DNA of 64,000 nt from Phorcus lineatus (taxonomy: Eukaryota > Mollusca > Gastropoda > Trochida > Trochidae). Below are positions 46,984 through 57,760 of the stretch, in pieces; the stretch's first letter is position 1; each line of letters begins with the position of its first letter. The DNA is taken from positions 19,401,161 to 19,465,160 of the forward strand of contig OV121098.1 of assembly GCA_921293015.1 (NCBI GenBank), in the 5' to 3' direction. The notes below the pieces were generated by a model, which saw only the letters and a list, made by a program, of their open reading frames with translations, was not told the origin of the DNA and ran no database searches. Both the position numbers and the translations under genes were made by a program.

Positions 46984-49547
46984 ATGGAGATTGATACAGT
47001 TAAGTTGGTTACAGAGCTTGCTAGTCCTCAGGAGTGTGCTATGAGTAGTCACGATATATACCCTGAGTTTGAAAATGCCTTGAACTCTGAACATGTAAAT
47101 AATATATGTTCTGATCAAAAATATTCTGGAGAAATGAATCCATTCGTTTCTTCGGCGTTTAGTTTTAAACAAGTGAGTGAAGATTTTCATGCATTTGATC
47201 AAGAGGAAATGTGCGACTTTTTTCCAGCACAGTTTGAATCAAAAGACACGCGTGATGCATTACCTTCATGTGCCGTTGTTGACAACTGGAAGAACGTCTT
47301 TGAACAAAGCACACCGGAAGTTTACTGCTCTGACTATGACAACGCTGGATGCATTGGTGCAGACACCTGTACGATTAAACATGTCAAAGAGAACACCTAT
47401 CCAGAAAACGATGCCAGAGATTTTGAAATGCCTGGACATATTACCAAAAGCAAGCTTGAGAAGGATTTCTTGAACATGGCATTTGCAGAAGTATCCAAAA
47501 ATGTTGAAGGTGATGCAAACATTTTATGTGAAAAGGAAAGAATTACCTCACACTACCCCTCAGAGGTAAAATCCTTGAACGACTCTTCTAAGCTATTCAC
47601 TAATGGAAACTTTGATGAGCTGACTGAAGACGCTTCACTGCTGAGTGAGGATAACAGTTTCATAATCAGCCCATGTCAAACCAATCAAGTGGCCAACGGA
47701 GCACCAATGATCTCTCCAAAAGAAACCTTTGATAAAAGGTCTGAAAAGATCCTTCCAAGAAACATTGACCATTACGGCATTACTTACCAAGTCACGTTGA
47801 CAGATGGAAGCAATTTAACACGCTTCCAAAAACATGGCCTTAAGGGATACAGTCCCAGTGGCACCCAAACGAATGAAGTAGCCAACAGAGCTCCAATTAT
47901 CTCTCCAGAAGGAACCTTTGTGTTTGGTGAAAGGTCTGAAAAGAACATAACCATAGACAAAAGTATTGGTGGCCAAGTCACGTTGGCAGATGGACGCAGT
48001 TTCACACGCATCCAAAGAAATATCCATGAAAATGAAAAGGCATTTCGGCCTGAAGAAATTAAATTGACATTTGAAAAATCTGGTCAAGTCATTTCTGGAA
48101 ATGATAATTATGATGTAAACAGTGTATATAGCTGTCTAAATCCCGAAAACCATCGACAATTGTTTTACAGAGAAGTTAAACAAACTGCACACTCGACGCC
48201 AAAATTACTTTCAGAAAGAAACATTGTGCATATGACCAACTCACACATCAGTGAAATAGAAGTGGGAAATAAATATGGAATGAAAGATAGAAATAAAAAC
48301 ACCGAGAAAAAGGTTTGCTGGGCCTTGAGATTGTTTGGATCGTGGTATTCAAATGGGCAGAGAAGCAGTGATTTTGAAGTTTGTCCACTCATGCTTTTCA
48401 ATAACTTTGAGTTGAACCAAATGTTAATGAGATTTATTTCAGAAATTAGAAATTGCAAAGGAGGGCCGTACAAAGTTGATACTCTTCGGGAAATCCTCAT
48501 ATCTCTACAATACTTTCTGAAACAAAATGGCAGAAATGTCCAATTCTCTAGTGACTCTGACTTTGTCGGATTGAGAAAATTGTTGCAGATGAAAACGGAA
48601 CAATTATCTTCCATGGGATATGAAGTAAAGAAAAGGAAGGCTCTTTTACTGACTGGAGAACAGGATGAACTCCTCTGGCAGTATGGAATTCTTGGAGAAG
48701 ATTCTCCTCAGAAGCTTGTAGACACTCTGTTTTATCTAAATTCTGTTTGCTTTGGCTTGAGAGGAGCAAAGGAGCATCACGCTTTAAAATTGGGACAAAG
48801 TGGAAATTTTTCGTTCAAGTTTATAGATGGAGTCAAACATCTCAGGTTCAGTGCAAACATGAACATGACGAAAAGGATTCCTCAAGATGGAGCAAGGGCT
48901 CAGAGTATCGTAGTCGGACCAAACCTAGATCGACCAGAACGCTGTCCTGTACGTCTCCTTGAGAAATATCTGTCTTTAAGGTATACATTGTATACGTTGT
49001 ATGTTATGTGAGAAGGATGCTTTAACTGTCCTAATCATTATATCATTGTAGAAAATGAGTTTTAAGTTAGCATTATCATATATGTCAACGATTAGACATT
49101 CCCTGAGAAGAAGAGGCTTGATAAAAAAATTCAGTCGACCTGCAGCTTAGCAATTATGGCGATATTGTATTGGATAACGAAACACGTAAGAGAACTGAGA
49201 AGGTGATGAACTTTATTTTCAAAGCTCCTTTAGTTATAAGATAGAAATAATCACCATGCATGGCCATCTTAGCACTAAGAGAGCTTCGAAAATCTAGGTC
49301 CAGATTGCCAATCCATACATATATTTTCAGGCCCAAACCGTCTAGACCTTCTTTTTATCTTCGACCCATCCGACACAGAAAAAGTGATGGCGTCTGGTTT
49401 TGCAACGTGCCATTTGGCTGTCAACATTTGACAGGAATAGTGAGAAAACTTTGTGCTTCAGCTGGCTTCAAAGGATTCTATACGAATTTCTCCCTGGGTT
49501 CGCCTGATGCAAGAAAAAGTACCAGGAAAAACATACGTGAAGTTTAA
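46984..49547 (+). CDS. Crypton-derived tyrosine-recombinase-like protein (DUF3504 / ZMYM2-QRICH1-KIAA1958 type), two exons
   Basis: Exon 1 is 46984-48980. The intron is 48981-49330 (AAG|GTATAC ... TTTTCAG|GC). Exon 2 is 49331-49547. The join is phase 2 and keeps the frame, giving 737 residues. Residues 1-440 are acidic, low in hydrophobic segments and unrecognised, with an internal duplication at 232-284 and 295-346. Residues about 445-725 match the Crypton-derived recombinase-like domain: a helical stretch, an LLWQ-type segment, F-G-L-R593-G-A-K-E-H (the position of the first catalytic Arg), a R-C-P-V-R-L-x-x-K-Y segment, then in exon 2 a F-Y-L-R-P block and a T-N-x-S-L box. In active enzymes that box is T-N-H-S-L-R; here it is T-N-F719-S-L-G722, so the H-x-x-R dyad is lost. 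The protein ends at 737, before any C-terminal catalytic Tyr. It is therefore a domesticated non-catalytic protein or a truncated relic. Upstream is an (AT)n tract; AATAAA follows at 49766. The start is the first in-frame ATG of a long open frame. Confidence 0.75.
47677..48021 (+). repeat. Internal tandem duplication within exon 1 of the Crypton-derived gene
   Basis: Two units with a 63-codon (189-base) period. Residues 232-284 and 295-346 share Q-T-N-x-V-A-N-x-A-P, I-S-P, R-S-E-K, Q-V-T-L-x-D-G and T-R-x-Q in the same order. The reading frame is kept, so the duplication happened while the frame was open or has not yet decayed. Confidence 0.85.
48981..49330 (+). other. Intron of the Crypton-derived gene
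   Basis: A 350-base AT-rich intron with donor AAG|GTATAC and a pyrimidine-rich acceptor ending TTTTCAG. Reading through the donor adds only a short unrelated tail before a stop at 49009-49011. Splicing restores the conserved domain exactly between the K-Y-L-S-L and P-K-P-S-R blocks, which strongly supports the junction. Confidence 0.75.
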
Positions 49548-49765
49548 ATATACAAAAGGTAAGCTGTTTCCCTAAAATCCAAAACCACAATATTTGCCTT
49601 ACAAGTGAAAGGTGTCACACCAATGTTAATGTTTTCTACACATCAACAAACACGTGTATTTACTTCATAACGATAGTATACCTTCCTTATCGTTTTATCA
49701 TTTCCATTTTCTATACACTTTTTAATTATTTTTCATTTAAAATTAAAGTTTTTCAATTTTTGAAA

Positions 49766-49771
49766 AATAAA
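49766..49771 (+). promoter_or_regulatory. Possible polyadenylation signal of the Crypton-derived gene
   Basis: AATAAA lies 219 bases after the stop codon, in T/A-rich DNA. Such hexamers are common by chance in this sequence, so only its position supports it. Confidence 0.35.
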
Positions 49772-52700
49772 CACAGCGTGTATCTTTCAACTGACCCATT
49801 ACGTGGTCCTAGCTTAGCACTGTAACTTTTGTAAATTTTCTAAAGATTTATGTTTTAAAGTATTTCTGAATGCCTATAAACAATTAATATTCTCTACCAA
49901 CTGTCTATTAGAGAGGTTTTAAATTAAAGATATACACGCAAGCGATGACAAAAGGATTTAGCTCAGGATAAAAATATATTTTAACAGAAATTCTAATTTT
50001 CCAGTGTAAACCTAAAGATAAACTCGATCTTCATCCCTCAAATGATAAACGATATTTGTTCTTTATAAAAATTTTAAAAATATTCATACCAATATGAAGA
50101 AGTCGAGATTCTGAATCCCATCTTCACGTATACTAATTATATGACCTTTTAAGCATTATGAATCCATATATTTCTTTATGCATGCTGTAAATAGGTTTCA
50201 AAAGTTAAATTAAGTCATTTACCTGTTGTATTGTCCTGTTTTACATCAGAAATTTATGTCTTTAAACTGTTTTTGTCACTATACTGAACTTATCAGCATA
50301 AAAACAACCAGATTTCCTGATTTTAAAAAACACCATTGTTAAGAATTGACCTAATTGATTCAAATAACGTAAGCTAGAAGTACATTCTTAGCCTCCGAAA
50401 GTAGAATTTTAAGGTCCGTATTTCCTTGTTAGTGGACATAATTCAATCAATTAAGATATCAACACTTTCGTTTTTCTTTTGTCTTTCTAATGAGGTATAA
50501 ATCAATGCTGATTGGGCTGTGGTAATGAGTTACGAATTTTCACACAGTGGGAAAATTCTCTTTTCTCAGTTTTGCAAACTTTGAGCCTCCCTTGTGACTA
50601 GAAGTGTCTGTTTGCGAGTGATTTTATTCTTGATTCCTACACTTACACTTATGTGAAAAATCATGAAAATAGACGTGTAGATTTTTTAGTCATCTGCTCT
50701 TGAAGTTCACGGTTTTTGATAAATTCACTAACTTTGAATGGTCACTATGGAAAAAGAACTGCGAATTCGCAGATTCTGAGAAAAACTTGTTAAAGGCCAA
50801 TATTTTATCTGTGTATGTAAGTATCGACTCTCTACTACGACTAAGTATTAGCAGAGAACTGAAGCCTCAAATCTGCATGGGGTCGAAAGCTTGCAAAATT
50901 TGAAAAAACAAGATGTTGACAAACCTGGTGACCTACGATTTCTTTTATATTGCGCATCTTTAATGCAATTGGCTTTTAATGCAATAACTGATCGCGATTT
51001 GGTCCAAAAGCTTAGTTTCGCCATTCCTCAATAAGGGTGACTGCAAAGAAAAAATTGCAGTTATGACCGTAATTGAAATGATTTAATGGAATAATTGTCT
51101 GCCTTCAGAGTTTGTGTTCGGTTTACTAATTTTACAGTCTTTCAACAGTAATAAAGTGGAATAGTTCAATAGTGTTAGTGTATTATTTCAACAACATGAG
51201 TGTCTTTCAAAATTGTAAGTTGAATAGTTTGATTGAATTTTTGTCTTTCGACAGTATTAAAGAAACATGTTAATCCTTGAAGTTGACATTTTCAACATAG
51301 TTATTTTCAAATGAGACAAATGATAAGATATACCAGCTGAATGATTGAGGTTTACATGAAAGAAAGAATAAACTCGTCTTTCAGATATATCCTTAAATAG
51401 AAAGAAATTTATGCCATCCGTCCTCCATCTTATTTTCGTTAAAAAAAATCGTACTTTCATTTATTTAAAATTAGTGAAGATGAAATCAACGAATTGACAG
51501 AATATTCGAAGAGTAACAAATGATGTTAATCAAGACAAATCAACAACGTCTTTCATGTCGTGATTAAATAAACGCGTTAGATGTATGAAGTAAACATGAT
51601 GATTTAGCAGAATGTATAGATTCGCTCTCATTATATCATTACGGAAAATTGCAAGAACCAGTTACATAATATGTTTGCACAAGACTGTCTGAAGACTACT
51701 AATTTTATGACATAAGTGAAGTTTTAAACACTAATAATTCGTAAACTTCCTTTCTATTTTTGTTTAAAAACATCCGTTTAATTATGTATTTTTGCTCATC
51801 TAAAATAAATTTTTGAAAATATGCTACAGTTTTGAGAGCTACGTTTGTTCTCGGTAAATTTGCAAAATGTCTTTTTATCCATGTTGCCATGCCATCCTTT
51901 CTTCAAGTCTTTTTCTTGTGTTGATTATCTATCGGTACTTCAAACCAGGAATAAATTTAATACCATTAAATTCAACTTTATAACTTTTTCATTATATTTC
52001 CAAAGTTTGACGGAGTATGTCTCTGCTGTCTGATTGCCTTCAGCCCTGCTCATTTCGGAAAACTCTGAAGTTCTTACAAACGTTAAAATGGTAAATCAAA
52101 GTTTAACAAGTCAAAGCCTTGGAAACTGAAAAATAATTGTTCATAATCAACCAACACCAACAAACCTAAAATGTATTTTTTTCCCTTGTTTCAAACATAT
52201 GATCCTATACACAAAGAATTTAATTTTGTAAACTGAAATGAGATGTTCTTGGAACGAATTCATCACTCAAGATATTGTTGACTAATTAATTGAAATAAAA
52301 TTCCTTAAAATTATTGAAAATATTAGGGAAATGTGATGACAGTGACAGCTCAATTAATTTAAAATTTCAATTATTTCAAATAACAATTTCAACACCATGT
52401 TCACATTCCGACACCAAAACATATTAATAATGCATGATAAAATTGCTAGCCATACATTGAACTTTCAGGCGTTTTTAACTGTTTATCGTGAAAAGGCCTT
52501 CAATCTTAAACGTTTTTAATAAATTTTAGATTCTTTTACTTTTATTTGTGGAACAAACACTTCTTTTTGCTTAGGTAAGTCATAACCATGAATGATAAGG
52601 TGTTAGTAATGGCATTGCGCAATTCTATTGGATTTGATGAATTCATAATTTTTCATTTTGAAGGTTGATACTTCTTTAACAAATGACTTTTATTAAAAAT

Positions 52701-53354
52701 GTCATCACTTTCATTCAAAGACTGATACTGATCACATTGATTCTCATTTTCCATTAAGAGGTACATGTAATTTGGATTTTGACAAAAATTACAAAGCTGC
52801 TATAGAAGCTGTTATCCAAAGATTAAGATACGTAAAAAGAGTTGTTTCTTCACTTCTAGATGATTTTTATATTCAATATCAAAGAATCGTTTGCCTGACA
52901 AGTTGTCTTCAGAATCAGAAACATTTTGCTGTTACAAAATGAGTGGTGCTTATTTTTTTAATGTTATAATCTTGTATTTTGAATTAGTAAGTAACTTTGA
53001 ATGAAACCTGGAATGATTCAAAGATGTTGACACTAAAATGGCCACATGAGTTTTCCGCTTGATACAGTGCCTTTAAATGAATTGTTTACGTTTTAATATC
53101 ATTCCAAAAATCTCAAAAATAGAAACTGATTTATCTGGTTAAACTTATTTGATATTAATCATTTCAATTCATTTTAATTTGCTCTAATATTTGCACAGGT
53201 GGACAAACGCAAGTGATGAACCCAACGGCTGATAATTGGGTGAAGAAGAAAAAACGTATTCCGCACTTCATAGTCCTTCCTGAAATTGACTGAAAGCTTC
53301 CTGGTTGACCAATGTGACATAATTATGCACTCTCTGTAAACAGATTAGTTTGGT
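49772..53354. other. Long non-coding stretch
   Basis: Strongly AT-rich, many stops in all frames, no recognised repeat or gene. CAGTGCCT|TTAA at 53066-53076 is a possible TTAA MITE end. Confidence 0.5.
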
Positions 53355-53423
53355 TACAGTTTGCTACCGTTCGGATACTGCGAGATTCGGATTATCGGTG
53401 GCCGGACTACCGCGAGTTGACTG
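53355..53423 (-). mobile_element. pogo/Tigger-like terminal inverted repeat (one end)
   Basis: On the minus strand the segment starts CAGTCAACTCGCGGTAGTCC and continues with CCGATAATCCGAATCTCG and AGTATCCGAACGG, next to a TA (53424-53425). Such CAGT...TCG.TA.TCCG...ATAATCCG ends are typical of pogo-like elements with TA target duplications. The other end was not found. Confidence 0.55.
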
Positions 53424-53474
53424 TATATCGTAAATGACTACATGGAACATGAAACAATTGCAAAGTTGTTCTAG

Positions 53475-53610
53475 GCAGTAGTGTCCCCGGACCTTAATCC
53501 AATCGATTGGTTCCACAACTTTCAAGTGGGCTTGAAAATGCGCTTGTGCAGTAACGGGCCAACATTCTCCAAAACAACATATACATTTGGGATACTTCTG
53601 CCAAAGTGAC
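53475..53610 (+). pseudogene. Second Tc1/mariner transposase relic
   Basis: Reading from 53475 gives A-V-V-S-P-D-L-N-P-I-D-W-F-H-N-F followed by a short Lys/Arg-containing tail to a TGA near 53607. The S-P-D-L-N-P-I-(E/D)-x-x-x-x block is the Tc1/mariner signature. The rest of the transposase is missing or unreadable. Confidence 0.65.
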
Positions 53611-55265
53611 AGAATTTTTTATAGCTCAATCTTGTATGTTCGTTTTGCTATTCCAACTCTCAGTGCCCTCTTCTGATTTTGTTTTACATCTAAAAAGGCT
53701 TTTATTCTTCTTTAAGATTTACGTAAAAAAATCAACTAACAATGTTATTGATGTTTTTTTTCGCATTTATATCGATAATGACGTATTAACACAAATTGGT
53801 GATAAGTCGGCAATCCGATGTTTTGTGGAATCTTACCCCAAATTGTGTCTATTGTATGTCATTGATTAGTCTATTTTGTTTTGTGCCGATCGCTTGTTCA
53901 TATTGTGGACAGAATTAAATGACAGAATGAAACAGTAAAAGCTCTACAAACTCATTTTAAACCATAGTCAAGCATTCGACGCATTGAGCCCGGGAAAATG
54001 ATGCCCCCTACATCATCAAAACGATATAGAAGGGCTGTCAGTCTTGACGTTTAATCCGGGATTGACACCTTACTTGTCTTCATTGACACTATCGTACTGC
54101 TAAGCATAAGTCAGTTTAGAAACACTGTCTGTAACCTTTCCCCTTTGATAGATGCCACCATTCAGAGATCTGCTAAAAAATCAAAACTTGCCAGAGATTT
54201 CTCAGCTTCCTCGCTGATTGGCTGACAAGAAGGCTATCAGCAGTACACAGATCTCAACCAAGCGAGCGACGTGTGTACATGTAGCTTTTGATCTATTGGG
54301 TGAGTTCAGCAATATTTCGGTCATCCAAAACGTGGATTGAGATAACCAAAATGAGCTGTTAGATGAGGGAGAAAAGGGAAAAGACGGAAAGCAAGAGTGA
54401 AAGGAATACAGCAGGGTTGAGAACGATTAACATATTATTTTTTTTTCTTTTCTCTGTCCAGCTTGTCACTCCGGCTGCCATAGCTCTCGTGGTCATTGAT
54501 GCACCAAGACAACCTCACAGGATAAGATATTTAGTCAGGTTATCGCTGAGTGTTGTAAGGTTCTTTTAACAACCAGTCAGAACATATCATCCATTCCAAA
54601 GGCACAGTTCTGATCAATGAATACATGTAACAAAACATCTCATACCCTTCTATTATTAGTGTTAAATGGAGTCGTTTAAAATCACGTTGGCCCTTTAAAT
54701 GCTATGACGTTATCTTTAAGCGTTTATGAAAGTAAGTTAATACATTCAGTGACCCCACAGTGTTATGGTATAATTAGTTTCTGTTTGCCGGTTATGACTT
54801 TGATAATGATGGGTGGGGTTGCATAATATGGCAAGGATATATGAACTGTCTCCTTTCTTGCATCATCATTCATATACTTATTACATGTCTCATAACTCAT
54901 AGCGTTATTCAAAAGTATATGTGTTATTCACCCCTATATGTAATTATACTGTAATATGCAAAATATATGTATGTCAAATTAAGCCATGCAGCACAATTAT
55001 ACACGTGATAAGTGACGTTGACTCTGAAATGTGGAGCAAGAAGGACTCTGCTTGTCGTTTGAATGCGAAATGGTTAAACAAATTAGTTTCTTTTTAAAAA
55101 ATGACAATATGTTTCTGAGAAGGTGGTTATCCCAAGCAAAATTATTAGAGATGGAAGACACCCGACTGTGTGGTTGCTGGTCAATGCAACCGGACCTACA
55201 TGTACAAGCAAGCTTATGATGAGATTAATTTTTAAAATTGTATTAATAGAGAATACTAAACGACG
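53611..55265. other. Mostly non-coding stretch with an acceptor-like site
   Basis: A strong polypyrimidine tract ends in GTCCAG at 54461 and is followed by a GC-richer open segment (54462-54520). This could be an exon start, but no donor or homology supports it. Otherwise nothing recognised. Confidence 0.3.
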
Positions 55266-55380
55266 TCCCGTTTAATAACATATTTATGAAACGAGCGTAT
55301 GGTTTGGTATTTAACGAGCGAGGCGAGTTAGATACCGATACCATTCACGAGTTTCATAAATATGTAATTAAACGGGACTG
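55266..55380. mobile_element. Imperfect foldback element
   Basis: CCCGTTTAATAACATATTTA with TGAAACGAGCGTATGG is mirrored by its inverse ending AATTAAACGGGA, with arms of about 45 bases. The loop AACGAGCGAGGCGAGTTAG is GC-rich. Arms are about 85-90% alike by eye. Confidence 0.75.
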
Positions 55381-55449
55381 AGTTTAATATTTTATTTATT
55401 ACTCGCTGGATTATATCAAAGAAAAAGCTGCGCCGCGCCGCTAACATTG

Positions 55450-55488
55450 TGACGTCATGCTTAATAATTGTGACGTCATGTGACGTCA
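55450..55488. promoter_or_regulatory. Three CRE palindromes in 39 bases
   Basis: TGACGTCA at 55450-55457, 55471-55478 and 55481-55488. It lies just after the foldback at 55266-55380 and may be part of that element. Confidence 0.4.
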
Positions 55489-55997
55489 ACCAACACGCGA
55501 TGTCGTTACCCAATGTATAACAACATTGTAGATTTATCAAACGGCGGTAACTTCAATGGGCGAGTAATAAGTAACCTTATTTGACAGTTGAAAGTGCTGA
55601 AATGTTGCAAAATTATTACGAGAATGTCTGTAATACAGTTAAAACCGTCTTTCGAAGATAGACTTCCACAAATATTTTAGGTTGAGACACATTCCAGTTT
55701 AGGAGATCCGCGTGTTTGAGTGAATGAATGGTTTTTCGTTTTTAAAGCACAGGTACGTGAACGGGTCAGAAGCACATTTTTGAAAATTATATTTCTTCAG
55801 ATCAGCAATATTGCTGCGCTTGTTCCTTTACTCTACTTTACTTACGTTTTACTGACGATATCGACTTCCTGTGCCTCTAAGAGATTATGTTAGGTTATTG
55901 GTCTTCAGTTTCCAAATACTTGCTTCCAACGTTTTGCAGCCATTTATGTTTGATTCTTGATTCTTTGAGCGTCAAAAAGATTTCGGGTTGATTTAAG

Positions 55998-56011
55998 TAG
56001 TAGTAGTAGTG

Positions 56012-56093
<82 letters not shown>

Positions 56094-56094
56094 C
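55998..56094. repeat. (AGT)n trinucleotide microsatellite
   Basis: About 95 bases of AGT repeats with one GTGGT interruption and a degraded end. The antisense open frame rich in Leu is a by-product and not a gene. Confidence 0.98.
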
Positions 56095-56984
56095 AGCATT
56101 ATTATCAGCATCACTATTATTATCATTATTATCATCATAAGTACTATATCGAAATCCTGATTAAAATTATCTTCAATTTTTGTTGTCACGTCGGTTTAAA
56201 TATTCCCGAATTTTTTATGCAATTGCAACGGCTGCAATCACGATATCAGTTAACCCCTAAGTCACTGGGATCCTTTGCAGCGGTCTTGCGTAATAGGACC
56301 ACTCTTCTGTATCAAGGAAGTACTAAAGCCCTTGCTGACGTGTGAATCGCTTGAGAACAGACAAAACGGATTGTTGCAGATGGCCTACAGTACGCCAGGG
56401 TGACTGAAAAGCTGTCTTTTCACGTGAAACATAAATTTGACTGTAGCTTAATAATATTTTTTTTAAATATGGCAACATTTTTCATAATTTTGACATCTTG
56501 CGTACATAAAAGTCGGTACATATATGAATTGGATGAAATATACTTATTGCGAAGATCTTGAAAAAATTTCATTCGTCTGCTAGTGCAAAAATGTTAAACA
56601 ATTTGCATGCGAAGTTTCTTTCATCACTCTGTTTTGATTTACGATGATAGTTCACTGTAAAATTATGTAAAGAAGTTCTAAATTTACAAAATGATCTAAT
56701 AAATAATACATTTTTATTTAAAATTGTGCACGCTGATTTTAATTAGATTGGTTGGTTTTTATTGAAAAGCTTTAAGATAGGAACCATTGCTTTAAAGGCC
56801 TGTTATACTGAATATACCTTAGACCATTTAAAAGCAGATGAAAAAGTGAAACTCAAATATGTGTAATAGGTGATAGGTTTTTTTAATTTTCTTTGTCAAT
56901 TTTCCACCAGTCATATGTTTATACAATACCACAATTACGGGAGACATTAACATAATTCTTGTTCATTTCAACCTCAAATCCCTA
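56095..56984. other. Non-coding stretch
   Basis: Nothing recognised between the microsatellite and the RT relic. Confidence 0.5.
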
Positions 56985-57420
56985 TACCTGACAAAAAAAT
57001 TCAAGTATGTCTTACTGCTTTTGTAAACCATTTACATATATATGTAACAATGTCATCTGCAAAAGGTAAAAGCAAAAGATCTCTAATTTAACAACCATGG
57101 TACATACCTAGTTCAAGTTCATTAATAGAAAATGTAAACAAGACTGGACTGAGCACACAATCTTGTCTCACGCCCATATTTTGGAAAATATTTGCGTTTA
57201 ACCTCTTGATGTCTGAACACAGGCTTTAACTGACATATACATAGTTTTATGGACATTATATAATTCCCAGGAGCCTTCCCATGCAAAATCGTTGATATTC
57301 ACACAATCACCTTTGTCAATGTTTTCGTTATTGAGAAGGCTCTTAAAATAACAAAAAAACAGGTGTCATGAGTGATTGACAAATCGTCCACGTGGGTTTT
57401 GAACAATATTTTAACAAAAC
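56985..57420 (-). pseudogene. LINE reverse-transcriptase relic
   Basis: The minus strand, read in one frame across stops, gives N-M-G-V-R-Q-D-C-V-L-S-P-V-L-F (about 57180 to 57135), then I-N-E-L-E-L. About 25 codons later comes L-P-F-A-D-D-I-V near 57070-57045. These are reverse-transcriptase motifs B and C; F-A-D-D is the catalytic box. Upstream, a V-K-A-C-V or S-L-C-S-like stretch fits the region before motif B. At least three stops show it is dead. The clade is not resolved. Confidence 0.75.
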
Positions 57421-57594
57421 TGGGTTTTATTGACAAACATCGATGGAAAGACAATTTACATTCTAATTATATACATATCTAATTATATACTATGTATCTT
57501 ACAATCTGTATTACTTATACTTACCTTCTTAGACTATACCTATGTTTATAGTTTGTGTAACCCTTAGTGCATCTTACATTACCTTTTTAAATTA

Positions 57595-57760
57595 ATTTTA
57601 CATGTTTTACCTAAAGCTCTTAAAAATGATATGTAGTCTCTCGTAACCCGTTTTGGGTGGCATTTGTACTTTTATCTTAAGTTGTATATTCTAAACAAAC
57701 ATTGTAATCCATGTTGTACAAATGGCGAGACTTTAATAAACTATATTGTATTGTATTCTA
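57595..57760 (+). mobile_element. Non-LTR retrotransposon 3' end with (TGTAT)n-like tail
   Basis: AT-rich segment ending GGCGAGACTTTAATAAACTA and TATTGTATTGTATT. It resembles the 3' end at 41180-41225 (GAGACT, AATAAA, short repeat tail). It is on the opposite strand from the neighbouring RT relic, so it is a separate insertion. Confidence 0.5.

Noticed and set aside
47784..48769. Minus-strand open frames (for example 48165-48614) under the Crypton-derived gene
   Set aside because: Antisense shadows; the plus strand carries a conserved domain and a matching splice junction.
54461..54569. An internal exon after a strong polypyrimidine tract
   Set aside because: There is an acceptor-like site but no matching donor or homology; kept only as a remark.
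55944..56189. Minus-strand frame encoding a long poly-Leu stretch
   Set aside because: It is the antisense reading of the (AGT)n microsatellite.
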